Shown here piece after piece: positions 1 to 6,315 of a stretch of 6,953 nt of DNA. A model generated the notes under the pieces. That model was given only the letters and a program-made list of their open reading frames with translations, searched no databases and was not told the DNA's origin. The stretch lies in NCBI GenBank assembly GCA_937880065.1, contig CALFMA010000551.1:1-6953 (forward strand), written 5' to 3'. This stretch comes from an uncultured Ruminococcus sp. GTDB lineage: Bacteria > Bacillota_A > Clostridia > Oscillospirales > Ruminococcaceae. The position numbers were made by a program, and so were the translations under genes. Position 1 is the stretch's first letter. The number at the start of each line of letters is the position of its first letter.

Positions 1-94
1 CACGACTGAATCGACTTATCAGCACAGTAACAGTAAGGCGAACTCCATCAATAGATGCTAAAACAAATACAATTGTAGTCTTTTTCTTATCCAT
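1..94 (-). CDS. Start of a downstream polysaccharide-operon gene, possibly a glycosyltransferase (partial)
   Basis: On the minus strand an ATG at 94-92 opens a frame that runs off the window edge after 31 codons. It begins M-D-K-K-K-T-T and continues with a hydrophobic beta-strand-like stretch (IVFVLASIDG). The start is supported by an AAGG at 106-103, eight bases upstream, which overlaps the TAA of the preceding glycosyltransferase, so the two genes are probably translationally coupled. A lysine-rich start followed by a strand reading V-F-V-L-x-S-I-D-G resembles the N-terminus of family 4 glycosyltransferases, which often read V-L-P-S-L-D-G-G-G-A-E-R. The glycine-rich part is not well matched here, so the family is a guess from a short stretch plus operon position. 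That a gene starts here is fairly sure; its function is not. Confidence 0.55.
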   Translation of the reverse strand, partial: MDKKKTTIVFVLASIDGVRLTVTVLISRFSR

Positions 95-102
95 ATAGTT
101 AA

Positions 103-106
103 CCTT
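103..106 (-). promoter_or_regulatory. Ribosome binding site overlapping the upstream stop codon
   Basis: Read on the minus strand, AAGG lies eight bases before the ATG at 94-92 and shares its two A residues with the TAA that ends the glycosyltransferase. This fixes the start of the partial gene at the left edge and implies coupling of the two genes. Confidence 0.5.
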
Positions 107-716
107 AGTTATGTATCAGATACTCTTTATTTCTCTTCTTATATGATAATATAGTTTTAAACCAGCGTCTATATCCAACAAATAGGTTTCCTGTTATCAA
201 TGCTGTCCATAAGAATCTAAAGAATATACCCAACCCATATTTTGCGCTTTTACGGATAGTATTTGCTACAGAACAGAGTCGCTTATGACCATTCTTAACA
301 AGCAGCGCATTCTTTCTAATTTTAACATTAAAGATTGATTCCAAGTTTCGCAAACTAATGACATTTGTAATACTTCCTTTTGTTACTGTAACACAATAGA
401 CCACATCTTCAGAAGCTGTTATCCTTTTTGCATTAAGACCTGTTTTAAGAGAAAACATAACATCATTGCTAGCTGGAACCTCTTCAAAATCAATTTTATT
501 CTCTCTGATAAAATCAGCTCGAAACATTTTCGCCCAAGGCACATCAAACTCATTACACCTTAAATCGAACTCATCCCCAGTAATAAAATATTCATCAATC
601 TCCTTACAAAAAACATAATGTCTGTCAGCTAACTCTAAGGTGTCGGAATAACAACTAGTAGGTTTGAAGAATATTATATCATTAACGGCATTAATTCTGA
701 ATTGTCGGAGGTGCAT
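105..716 (-). CDS. Glycosyltransferase family 2, C-terminal part only (5'-truncated)
   Basis: This is the C-terminal part of a GT2 (GT-A fold) enzyme of the kind that adds sugars to capsule or exopolysaccharide on the cytoplasmic face of the membrane. Visible family features are DIIFF followed by a C-Y-S-D-T-x-E stretch (residues 13-28), PWAKMFRADFI (60-70), and a N-D-V at 84-86 where relatives usually have the E-D of the catalytic base region. A hydrophobic helix (about 150-172) and a basic tail follow. Missing are the N-terminal nucleotide-binding strand and the DXD metal site, normally some 80-100 residues. The ATG at 716-714 has no ribosome binding site, and the frame stays open beyond it only as the antisense of the next gene, so it is an artefactual start. 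The true 5' end was lost at a junction near 690-716. A partial gene follows 10 bp downstream on the same strand, as in a polysaccharide operon. As it stands it is probably inactive. Confidence 0.75.
   Translation of the reverse strand: MHLRQFRINAVNDIIFFKPTSCYSDTLELADRHYVFCKEIDEYFITGDEFDLRCNEFDVPWAKMFRADFIRENKIDFEEVPASNDVMFSLKTGLNAKRITASEDVVYCVTVTKGSITNVISLRNLESIFNVKIRKNALLVKNGHKRLCSVANTIRKSAKYGLGIFFRFLWTALITGNLFVGYRRWFKTILSYKKRNKEYLIHN
690..716. other. Junction of two unrelated, head-to-head truncated genes
   Basis: Left of this point the minus strand encodes recognisable glycosyltransferase; right of it the plus strand encodes a propeller-peptidase. Both genes point away from the junction, both lack their N-termini, and neither has a ribosome binding site or room for a promoter. 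The two annotated frames even overlap by 15 bases. This is what a recombination breakpoint or an assembly join looks like. The exact base cannot be fixed because both readings remain plausible for some 25 bases. Confidence 0.65.
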
Positions 717-2219
717 AGCAGCGGCAATAGCATAAATCTTATAAGAATTGACGATTATGGCAAGCTGGCAATAGATGAAAGGATATTTCCTGCTGAAGAT
801 GATTATATCTTCGGGGGAATTGCAGGCTCATTGTCAGACGATATGCTTATTGTGACTGAATATAACGGAGACGGTGAACGTATTTGCCTGTGGGATATAA
901 AAAACGGAACAAAAACACGGATAAAACCCGATTGCTCACCGTATTCCTCCTATGTAATCGGCAACAGGATTATAGGAGTGGACTATGAAAGCTGTAAGGT
1001 AAATATATATAGTCAAAGTCATCCGAATATGGAAAAAAGCTTTGCATTCCCTATGGATTACAGCTCAATAAGATGCTATGACAGTACGTATAATATGTAT
1101 TTTGTTTCCTGCGACACGGATAAGCCCACAATGAAACGTTACTCTCTTGAAACAGGTGCCTGTACGGCAGAATTTGCACCGGCAATTGAATCAGCGGGAT
1201 ATATCTACTATATATCAGAGGTCGGAAATTATGTTGTGCTTATGGCAACCCTCGATGAACACACGGGTATATTCGTGTGGGAGCCGAAGCTTGTTGAAAC
1301 AGAAGAAGCGGAGCTTGCAATACTGACAGGTACAAATTACGAAGTATCAGCTGAGGAACTGGAACGCTCCATAGAAACAGGCCATGGAATTGAGATTGTT
1401 TCGGGCGAAGACGCTGTGCGGTATTTCGGCGGCTATGCCGTTAAAGACGAAACAGGTGAGCAGAATATTTATAATGCACTGCTGGATATTGAATACGTGT
1501 GTACGGCTCTTCCTGTTGGTTTTCTTGATGAAATGAAAGAAATATACGGAGAAGATGCAACTATAAGTATTTATCTGACAGGCAAAATTATACCCGATAA
1601 TTCTGACAGCGAGTCAATTTCTGATGCAGCGGCATTTACTTTTCTTGAAAACGAAATAAACCGTGTTATTGTTATTGATATAACTCAGAATGATATTGAT
1701 ATTACTCTGGCTCATGAGTTTATGCACTGTATTGAAGACGCAATATATACGAAAGGCTTCTCGGATTATAGTCTGGAAATGTTTGAACGCTGGGAAATGC
1801 TTAATCCCGAAGATTTCAGATATACGGGAACTTACACCGATGAAAACGGCCTTACTACCGGTTATGATGTAACCGAATATATTGGAACAACATATTACGA
1901 CGGCGGTGACATGCCTCTTGACAGCGTATATTTTGTTGACGGCTATGCAACCTCTTATGCAAAAGAGGATAAGGCAAGAATATTTGAAAATATATTCTTC
2001 TCCGAAACAACTCCGCTGCCCGACTATTTCAGAAGTGTGAATATGCAGCTGAAATCCGCATACCTGTGTGCCTGCATAAGGGAAGCGTTCACTTGTCTTG
2101 AGGGCGTTGAAGCCTGTTGGGAAAAGAGCATAGATTCAGATTATACATTGGATTATTTTAAAGAAAGCTATAATCTTGATGATTATTATTATCGGATTTC
2201 GCTTGAAGCAGTTGGTTAA
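702..2219 (+). CDS. Propeller-like domain fused to a HEXXH zinc metallopeptidase (5'-truncated)
   Basis: Residues about 1-205 hold at least four beta-propeller-like strand groups, each with a hydrophobic strand then a polar turn: near 58-75 (ICLWDIKNG), 97-118, 141-160 (MKRYSLETG) and 180-206. The C-terminal half is a gluzincin-type zinc peptidase: LAHEFMH gives zinc ligands H338 and H342 and catalytic E339. About 80 residues later DGYATSYAKEDKARIFE (413-429) offers E422 or E429 as the third ligand, the usual layout of secreted HEXXH+E peptidases. I do not recognise the exact family. The TTG at 702 is the only nearby option and has no ribosome binding site. The frame is open from 639 but contains no ATG before residue 48. 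There is no signal peptide, although such proteins are normally exported. I infer that the 5' end is lost. The stop is followed by more in-frame sense sequence. The catalytic half looks intact. Confidence 0.75.
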   Translation: MSEVHSSGNSINLIRIDDYGKLAIDERIFPAEDDYIFGGIAGSLSDDMLIVTEYNGDGERICLWDIKNGTKTRIKPDCSPYSSYVIGNRIIGVDYESCKVNIYSQSHPNMEKSFAFPMDYSSIRCYDSTYNMYFVSCDTDKPTMKRYSLETGACTAEFAPAIESAGYIYYISEVGNYVVLMATLDEHTGIFVWEPKLVETEEAELAILTGTNYEVSAEELERSIETGHGIEIVSGEDAVRYFGGYAVKDETGEQNIYNALLDIEYVCTALPVGFLDEMKEIYGEDATISIYLTGKIIPDNSDSESISDAAAFTFLENEINRVIVIDITQNDIDITLAHEFMHCIEDAIYTKGFSDYSLEMFERWEMLNPEDFRYTGTYTDENGLTTGYDVTEYIGTTYYDGGDMPLDSVYFVDGYATSYAKEDKARIFENIFFSETTPLPDYFRSVNMQLKSAYLCACIREAFTCLEGVEACWEKSIDSDYTLDYFKESYNLDDYYYRISLEAVG

Positions 2220-2408
2220 TATATTTACGAAAATACCAATAATATTGTCATAATTAAAGCTTCGACAAAAACTATCAGCTTTATTGATTCTGACGGCAAG
2301 GAAGTTAAAACATATCCCGTCGAGGTTACTCAATATCTAAACAAAATAGTAATAGGCATATCAGTTTATAATGTGCAAAGCTATGAGTATAGGTATGATT
2401 ATAACTAA
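2220..2408 (+). pseudogene. In-frame coding-like extension after the peptidase stop codon
   Basis: Directly after the TAA at 2217-2219 the same frame is open for 62 further codons and ends at TAA 2406-2408. The encoded residues alternate hydrophobic and polar in a beta-strand pattern, for example TISFIDSDGKEVKTYPVEV and LNKIVIGISVYNV, with a tyrosine-rich end. It contains no ATG and no ribosome binding site, so it cannot be a separate gene. It is either the original C-terminus cut off by a nonsense change, or the tail of another propeller-type gene brought alongside. The strand-turn-strand ID-S-D-G-K motif resembles I-R-I-D-D-Y-G-K in the propeller region upstream, which favours related architecture. 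An open frame of this length by chance is possible but not likely in AT-rich DNA. Confidence 0.45.
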
Positions 2409-2432
2409 ACGGAGCTAATTATATTTCAGCAG

Positions 2433-2469
2433 AAAACCGAGGTTATCTTTTGCGAAAACCTCGGTTTTT
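2433..2469. terminator. Bidirectional rho-independent terminator
   Basis: A perfect 12-bp stem pairs 2433-2444 (AAAACCGAGGTT) with 2457-2468 (AACCTCGGTTTT) around a 12-base loop. On the plus strand the stem runs into TTTTT at 2465-2469. On the minus strand it ends in TTTT. It sits between convergent genes and can terminate both the peptidase transcript and the large lipoprotein transcript, whose stop codon is 26 bp away. Confidence 0.88.
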
Positions 2470-2494
2470 ACTTGTGTTTTTCAAAATAAACCGG

Positions 2495-5400
2495 TTAAAT
2501 AATCTGTGCTACTCCGTTCCGATCAAATACGAGAGTAAAGCCTTCAACTTCAAGCCAGAAATAAGTATTGATAATAACAAACTCATTATTATCATAATAC
2601 CCTGAATATATTATACTTCCATCCCTGCCCGAAAACGGATCGTCCTCTGTAAAAGACCCTTGAACAAAACTATCATAGTCATATTTCGTAGGATCCATAA
2701 ACCCATAGGAATACATATAGCACATATCCTTAATATCGTTGCTTTTTTCGTATTCGATAATACTGTTGAGATTTGCCTCTATCGCCATACCTATTTCAGA
2801 AAGAAAGTCCAGATCATAATAATCAAGAGAAGAGTCATAAGCCAGCGAGCCGGGTGCACCGAAAAAATACACCTCGGATATAAGATACAGTATATTGATG
2901 TTATATTCATCAATATAGATAAATATAAGCATCTCTGTCTGTGTGTCGGGAATATAACCTTCCATAAGATACATTTCATACCATTGGGTATCCTCTGTTT
3001 CTGTGTACTCAAATCCCAGCTCTATCAATTCCTCCATTGCAAGATATATGCCGTTGACAGTAGCTTCGGCAGGTTCATATTTCAAAACGGTAAGCTCGCC
3101 GTAATACGAGCTTTCTTCAATAAGCCCGTCAACATCTTCGAAGGGCAGAGAATGGTACAGTTCCTTTGGCGTTGATATTTCATTATCAAAATTGTTATCT
3201 CCGCCTGAAGTATCAGCCTGTGAGCCATTTGATTCCTGCGAACCCTGCGTTTCAAATCCCTCTATAACATATATAGGGGTATCTATTTCGAGAATAGCAC
3301 AAAGCACCTCAAAAACAGAAATAACTTTATCTCCCAGCTGACATTTGATTGTATCCTGTTCATAAATTAGTATGTTCAGATATTCGTCTGTTTTGTCGGC
3401 TATATCAAAAATTCCGCCACATTCATCTACTTTATCCGCAATATCGTAGCCGTTATACATAAGAACATTTACAGAATACAGAATTGTATAATATCTTGCA
3501 AGTCTTATATCCCATTGATATTTAAAGGTTTCAGGATATGCATACAGCCATTCGTCAGCTGTGGTTGTAACATCCAGATAATCTGCCCTTGTTTTATAGA
3601 AAAGAACTTTCCTCTGTTCATTGTTGACATTATTTTCATTGTTATCAGAATTGTTTTCAACCTCCGTCTGCGGTTTATGAACAACTTTTTCCGACAACTC
3701 GGCTTTGTTTTCTACGAGCGTTTCTACTATATTGCTGTCGGAAGCTCTGTCGGTTTCTGTTGCCATAGCAAATGCGTCTTCAGTGGCAAATTCCTCTGCT
3801 ACCTGCTGTTCTTCTGCTGTGCTTTCCATAAGAATAACCGCAGCCGTTTCTTTTCGTATTTCCTCTGCGTCGGTAATAAGCTCGTTTCCTGCACTGAAAA
3901 ACAAACCAAAATCCTGCCAACAATTTTTATAGACATCATAAGCGTTAGGATTAGTCAGCTCCAGCAATCCCATATATTCTCTGCCTGCCGCACCGAGAAA
4001 TAACCCGTCATTGTTGTGCCATTTAACATAATCCTCGCCAAGAGTAACGGCGGCGTCCTCCGCTACAACCTCAAACAACTCATATAGATTATCACATACG
4101 GAAGCATCTGTAACAGCAGTCAGAGAAAGCCTTGCTTCAAGCCCTGTCAGCTTATCTTTGAATAAATGCACATCGCCATCAGTGCCGTTTTCCATAAACT
4201 GAACGGGAACGGTAGCATAACAACCGAAAGCAGGAAAATATATCTCCTTCATTTCCGTGTTGTTTACATCATCTCCCTCAATACAGATCTCCAGCATATC
4301 GTAAGCGTTTGAATAAATACCTGAATATTGTTCGTCAAATTCCATCGTAGCTATCCACATATAACCGTCACGAATTGTTACAAATTTAACCTCGGTATCG
4401 TTTGCCGCTTTAAGGGAGTGGTCGCTTACGAGATCGCTTTTATTTCCTTCCAGTTGGCTCTGAATATCGCTTATACTTTCTTCGGAAAGCATTTTCATTA
4501 CCGTGACAGATGCGCCTGTTACAGGGTCGGTAAATACAGCGTATTCCTCCTTCAAATTGAAGTATTCCTTCGTAAAAATATCGGGATAAGCAACTACACA
4601 GTCAAATTCTTCGATATAACAGGATGTGCGTTTCAATACAGGGTCATAAGCACCCGGCTCCTTTGCTACGGCATCGACTTTTTTATAAGAATTATCAAAT
4701 GCATTGCTTACCCATACTCCGTCATCGACGAACTTACATTTTATAAGTCGTCTTAGTTCTTCAAACACAAAATCGTATTTGTTTTCATAAGTAAGCTCCG
4801 CATTTACAGAAAACTTGTTTCCAAGACCCGTTAAGGTGAATACCGTCTTGGCAGTTCCGCTTGTTTCGCAGGAATACCAGTCATTTCCCGAAGCGAGAAC
4901 CCTGTTGTGTTCTGTATTTTTAATAAAGCTCTCAACATCGTCCATACAAGCGTAGCTGTTTTCGCCAAGCCATACTCTCAGCTCTGCGCTGCTTCTGCTG
5001 TCCCGAAAAATCAAAGAACTGTCTTCTCCCTCTTTAATAAGATTAAGCTGCTTTGGATAATACAACAGACAATCTGCCGCCTCTATGTAATATACCGCAT
5101 AACTATGATTAAAATCGTCGGTGCCTTTTTTGTATCCATTCCTAGCCGTAAGGGCTTCAGTTATAGCTGCTACCTTTCCGTTATCCTTGTTTTTATCATT
5201 GCATAAAACGGTAACCTTTTTATTATCAATAATGATTTCGTCATCTGCCGCTTTCCAGTTGCTGCCGCCCCGTGTATTGCCTGTCTGGGTGGGGGTTGAA
5301 ATATCTTTATCGGAAGCAGGCTCTATTTTGATGCTAAGACCATTGTCATCATCATATACAACCACATCATCATCTACGATCAGCACACCGTTTATGATAT

Positions 5401-5578
5401 TTACTTCCTCCGATATGTCGATATCGTTAATTATTGTTATATCCTCCGATGATGTAACAACAGGCTCGGAAGTATCCGTATGAGGATTATACTCTCCATC
5501 GTCCGCGCATCCCGTTAACATTGACAGCACCAACAAAAAAGCTCCTGCTCTAAATAACAATGGTTTCTTTATAATCAT
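2495..5578 (-). CDS. Large multidomain lipoprotein with three internal domain repeats
   Basis: This 1027-residue protein is exported and lipid-anchored: a lysine-bearing start, a hydrophobic core and lipobox L-T-G-C with lipidated C24. The start at 5578 is chosen over an ATG 15 codons upstream because GGGAGG lies six bases before it and the signal peptide then has normal length. After an acidic stalk (about 25-110), three diverged copies of one domain occur near 158-285, 319-435 and 441-560. Each opens with an aromatic/acidic strand, a Cys and, five residues later, a Pro (C170/P175, C327/P332, C453/P458), and each closes with an N-x-Y-D motif. The opening strand and proline are reminiscent of PsbP/Mog1-like domains, but this is a guess. 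A low-complexity Glu/Ala/Asn linker (about 585-657), an alpha-rich segment (658-775), a Ser/Gly/Asn linker and a strand-rich end (802-1027) follow. I see no catalytic motif. The gene is monocistronic, with its own promoter and terminator. A binding or sensor role at the surface is only inference. Confidence 0.85.
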   Translation of the reverse strand: MIIKKPLLFRAGAFLLVLSMLTGCADDGEYNPHTDTSEPVVTSSEDITIINDIDISEEVNIINGVLIVDDDVVVYDDDNGLSIKIEPASDKDISTPTQTGNTRGGSNWKAADDEIIIDNKKVTVLCNDKNKDNGKVAAITEALTARNGYKKGTDDFNHSYAVYYIEAADCLLYYPKQLNLIKEGEDSSLIFRDSRSSAELRVWLGENSYACMDDVESFIKNTEHNRVLASGNDWYSCETSGTAKTVFTLTGLGNKFSVNAELTYENKYDFVFEELRRLIKCKFVDDGVWVSNAFDNSYKKVDAVAKEPGAYDPVLKRTSCYIEEFDCVVAYPDIFTKEYFNLKEEYAVFTDPVTGASVTVMKMLSEESISDIQSQLEGNKSDLVSDHSLKAANDTEVKFVTIRDGYMWIATMEFDEQYSGIYSNAYDMLEICIEGDDVNNTEMKEIYFPAFGCYATVPVQFMENGTDGDVHLFKDKLTGLEARLSLTAVTDASVCDNLYELFEVVAEDAAVTLGEDYVKWHNNDGLFLGAAGREYMGLLELTNPNAYDVYKNCWQDFGLFFSAGNELITDAEEIRKETAAVILMESTAEEQQVAEEFATEDAFAMATETDRASDSNIVETLVENKAELSEKVVHKPQTEVENNSDNNENNVNNEQRKVLFYKTRADYLDVTTTADEWLYAYPETFKYQWDIRLARYYTILYSVNVLMYNGYDIADKVDECGGIFDIADKTDEYLNILIYEQDTIKCQLGDKVISVFEVLCAILEIDTPIYVIEGFETQGSQESNGSQADTSGGDNNFDNEISTPKELYHSLPFEDVDGLIEESSYYGELTVLKYEPAEATVNGIYLAMEELIELGFEYTETEDTQWYEMYLMEGYIPDTQTEMLIFIYIDEYNINILYLISEVYFFGAPGSLAYDSSLDYYDLDFLSEIGMAIEANLNSIIEYEKSNDIKDMCYMYSYGFMDPTKYDYDSFVQGSFTEDDPFSGRDGSIIYSGYYDNNEFVIINTYFWLEVEGFTLVFDRNGVAQII
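3899..5107 (-). repeat. Three diverged tandem protein-domain repeats within the large lipoprotein
   Basis: The copies lie at about 5107-4724, 4624-4274 and 4258-3899 on the minus strand. Conserved points are Y-I-E-x-x-D-C-x-x-x-Y-P (copy 1 YYIEAADCLLYYP, copy 2 CYIEEFDCVVAYP, copy 3 IYFPAFGCYATVP), a middle F-x-D-x-x-T-G-A-x-V stretch (best in copies 2 and 3) and a closing N-x-Y-D (NKYD, NAYD, NAYD). Identity is low, so the duplication is old. It was recognised only by eye at protein level; the DNA shows no obvious repeat. Confidence 0.6.
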
Positions 5579-5581
5579 TTT

Positions 5582-5590
5582 CCGCCTCCC
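5582..5590 (-). promoter_or_regulatory. Strong ribosome binding site that fixes the lipoprotein start
   Basis: Minus-strand GGGAGGCGG places GGGAGG six bases before the ATG at 5578-5576. No comparable site precedes the in-frame ATG at 5623, so the shorter protein is preferred. Confidence 0.85.
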
Positions 5591-5636
5591 TGAAAATACA
5601 AGCGTCTTATCTGAAATAAGCATTTCTATACAATAA

Positions 5637-5665
5637 ATTATAATTCATCCTATATTAAAAAGCAA
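5637..5665 (-). promoter_or_regulatory. Candidate sigma-A promoter for the large lipoprotein
   Basis: On the minus strand a perfect TATAAT (5642-5637) follows TTGCTT (5665-5660) with a 17-base spacer. The -35 matches the consensus TTGACA at only its first three bases. Transcription would start near 5630, giving an untranslated leader of about 50 bases. Confidence 0.5.
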
Positions 5666-5716
5666 CACTTTGCACTTAAAAACTAACCTTTGGTTAATAC
5701 CGTAAAAGATAAAAAA

Positions 5717-5748
5717 TGCATAATTTATTATAACGCATTATATATGCA
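5717..5748. promoter_or_regulatory. AT-rich imperfect inverted repeat in the divergent intergenic region
   Basis: TGCATAAT at 5717-5724 is mirrored by ATTATATATGCA at 5737-5748, the right arm carrying four extra bases. It lies between the divergent lipoprotein and chimera genes, about 35 bases before the latter. It could be an operator or simply AT-rich noise. I found no convincing -35/-10 pair for the plus-strand gene here. Confidence 0.25.
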
Positions 5749-5783
5749 GATAAGATTACAGAAATTGTAAAGGGGCAGAATTT

Positions 5784-6161
5784 ATGAAGAAAATACCAGG
5801 ATGTATGCTTATATCAGCTGCCGTTGTAGGGTGTGTCTTAGTCAGCGGATGTGAAACATCAGATTACACTGACAATGTAACAACCGGTTGCGTTGATGAA
5901 ACAGGAGAAATTGCAGAAACAGATTATAATATTATCGACCACCTGCAGAAATTTCTGCTTGAACTCGGCAGGGGTTTCAGCTTCGTTGCAAGGCAGAAGA
6001 AAATCTCCTTTGACGGACGCCATTTCTACATTGACCTTGTGTTCTACAACTACATTCTGAAATGCTTTGTGCTTATCGACTTAGCTGAATACTATTCCGA
6101 CGATCTCTCCAAAAAAAGTAAAGAGAGGTATGACGGAAAATGCTTTGAAACGGGGCGATGA
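5784..6161 (+). CDS. Chimeric frame: lipoprotein signal peptide joined to a YhcG/DUF1016 nuclease fragment (likely pseudogene)
   Basis: Residues 1-49 are the start of a lipoprotein: M-K-K, a hydrophobic core, lipobox L-V-S-G-C with C23, then an acidic Thr-rich stalk. The start is well supported by AAAGGGG at 5769-5775, eight bases upstream. From residue 50 to 100 (nt 5931-6083) the sequence switches to the C-terminal PD-(D/E)XK nuclease domain of the YhcG family (DUF1016), with F-L-L-E-L-G-x-G-F-S-F-V-x-R-Q-K, then H-F-Y-I-D-L-V-F-Y-N and C-F-V-L-I-D-L. In that family the last motif normally continues with a catalytic Lys (I-D-L-K). Here it reads I-D-L-A-E and enters an unrelated 25-residue tail. 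An exported, lysine-less 51-residue piece of an intracellular nuclease cannot be a working enzyme, so this is best read as a recombination scar carrying a nuclease remnant. Whether it is expressed is unknown. Confidence 0.75.
   Translation: MKKIPGCMLISAAVVGCVLVSGCETSDYTDNVTTGCVDETGEIAETDYNIIDHLQKFLLELGRGFSFVARQKKISFDGRHFYIDLVFYNYILKCFVLIDLAEYYSDDLSKKSKERYDGKCFETGR
5931..6083 (+). pseudogene. yhcG: YhcG/DUF1016 PD-(D/E)XK nuclease C-terminal fragment
   Basis: This marks the portion of the chimera that matches YhcG proteins, small nuclease-fold proteins often found in accessory regions and near restriction-modification genes. The whole N-terminal winged-helix half, the catalytic lysine and the last part of the fold are absent. 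I recognise it from the block reading GFSFVARQK, HFYIDLVFYN and LKCFVLIDL, which is highly characteristic. Confidence 0.7.
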
Positions 6162-6189
6162 GCCTCAATTCGATTTCTTGAATCTGTAA
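6130..6189 (+). pseudogene. Short alternate-frame tail, possibly the 3' end of a lost gene
   Basis: Shifted one base from the chimera's frame, codons 6085-6186 are open and end at TAA 6187-6189. They read N-T-I-P-T-I-S-P-K-K, then from ATG 6130 a stretch ending G-D-E-P-Q-F-D-F-L-N-L. This looks at least as protein-like as the chimera's own tail and may be the end of a third gene joined to the nuclease fragment. AGAGAGG lies only one base before the ATG, too close to initiate well. I cannot assign it. Confidence 0.2.
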
Positions 6190-6199
6190 CCTTTTTCTA

Positions 6200-6228
6200 T
6201 TGAAAATTACGGTGGGATGTGGTATAAT
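6200..6228 (+). promoter_or_regulatory. Strong sigma-A promoter with extended -10
   Basis: TTGAAA (6200-6205), a 17-base spacer and a perfect TATAAT (6223-6228) preceded by TGG, which makes a TGN extended -10. Transcription should start near 6235, giving an untranslated leader of about 86 bases before the ATG at 6321. It is the best promoter in the window and serves the 158-residue gene. Confidence 0.85.
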
Positions 6229-6309
6229 AAAAAACAAGCTGTTTGTTAAGCCTGAATCGTTCAAGTTAGAAGTAATGAAATATAATACTCCTGCAGAAAT
6301 TGTGTTTAT

Positions 6310-6315
6310 GGAGGG
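6310..6315 (+). promoter_or_regulatory. Ribosome binding site fixing the start at 6321
   Basis: GGAGGG lies five bases before ATG 6321. This excludes the TTG at 6300, seven codons upstream, whose codons would cover the binding site itself. Confidence 0.85.

Noticed and set aside
2136..2333. Minus-strand frame of 65 codons across the peptidase stop
   Set aside because: Antisense to the peptidase end and its in-frame tail, with no ribosome binding site. The plus-strand reading is far more protein-like.
2220..2408. Recoded TAA (readthrough or alternative genetic code)
   Set aside because: Every other gene here ends at a normal stop with terminators close by, and nothing around the TAA resembles a known readthrough signal. 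A nonsense change or remnant is simpler.
2660..3175. Open frame of 171 codons on the plus strand
   Set aside because: It is antisense to the large lipoprotein, has no ribosome binding site, and its translation is Ile/Phe/His-rich as expected from a shadow of acidic, tyrosine-rich coding sequence.
3515..4003. Open frame of 162 codons on the plus strand
   Set aside because: Antisense shadow inside the large lipoprotein with a Cys/Phe-rich, unprotein-like composition and no start signals. The same applies to the frames at 3705-3932, 4328-4756, 4907-5206 and 5121-5483.
5579..5623. Longer start for the large lipoprotein at 5623
   Set aside because: The extra 15 residues would precede the signal peptide, and the GGGAGG site lies between this ATG and the one at 5578, which makes the latter the true start.
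5700..5783. Sigma-A promoter for the chimera gene
   Set aside because: Several TATA-like hexamers occur (for example TATAAC at 5729), but none has a reasonable -35 at 16-18 bases, so no specific site is called.
6073..6264. Minus-strand frame of 63 codons
   Set aside because: It runs through the strong plus-strand promoter and the chimera's 3' end, and has no start signal or recognisable sequence.
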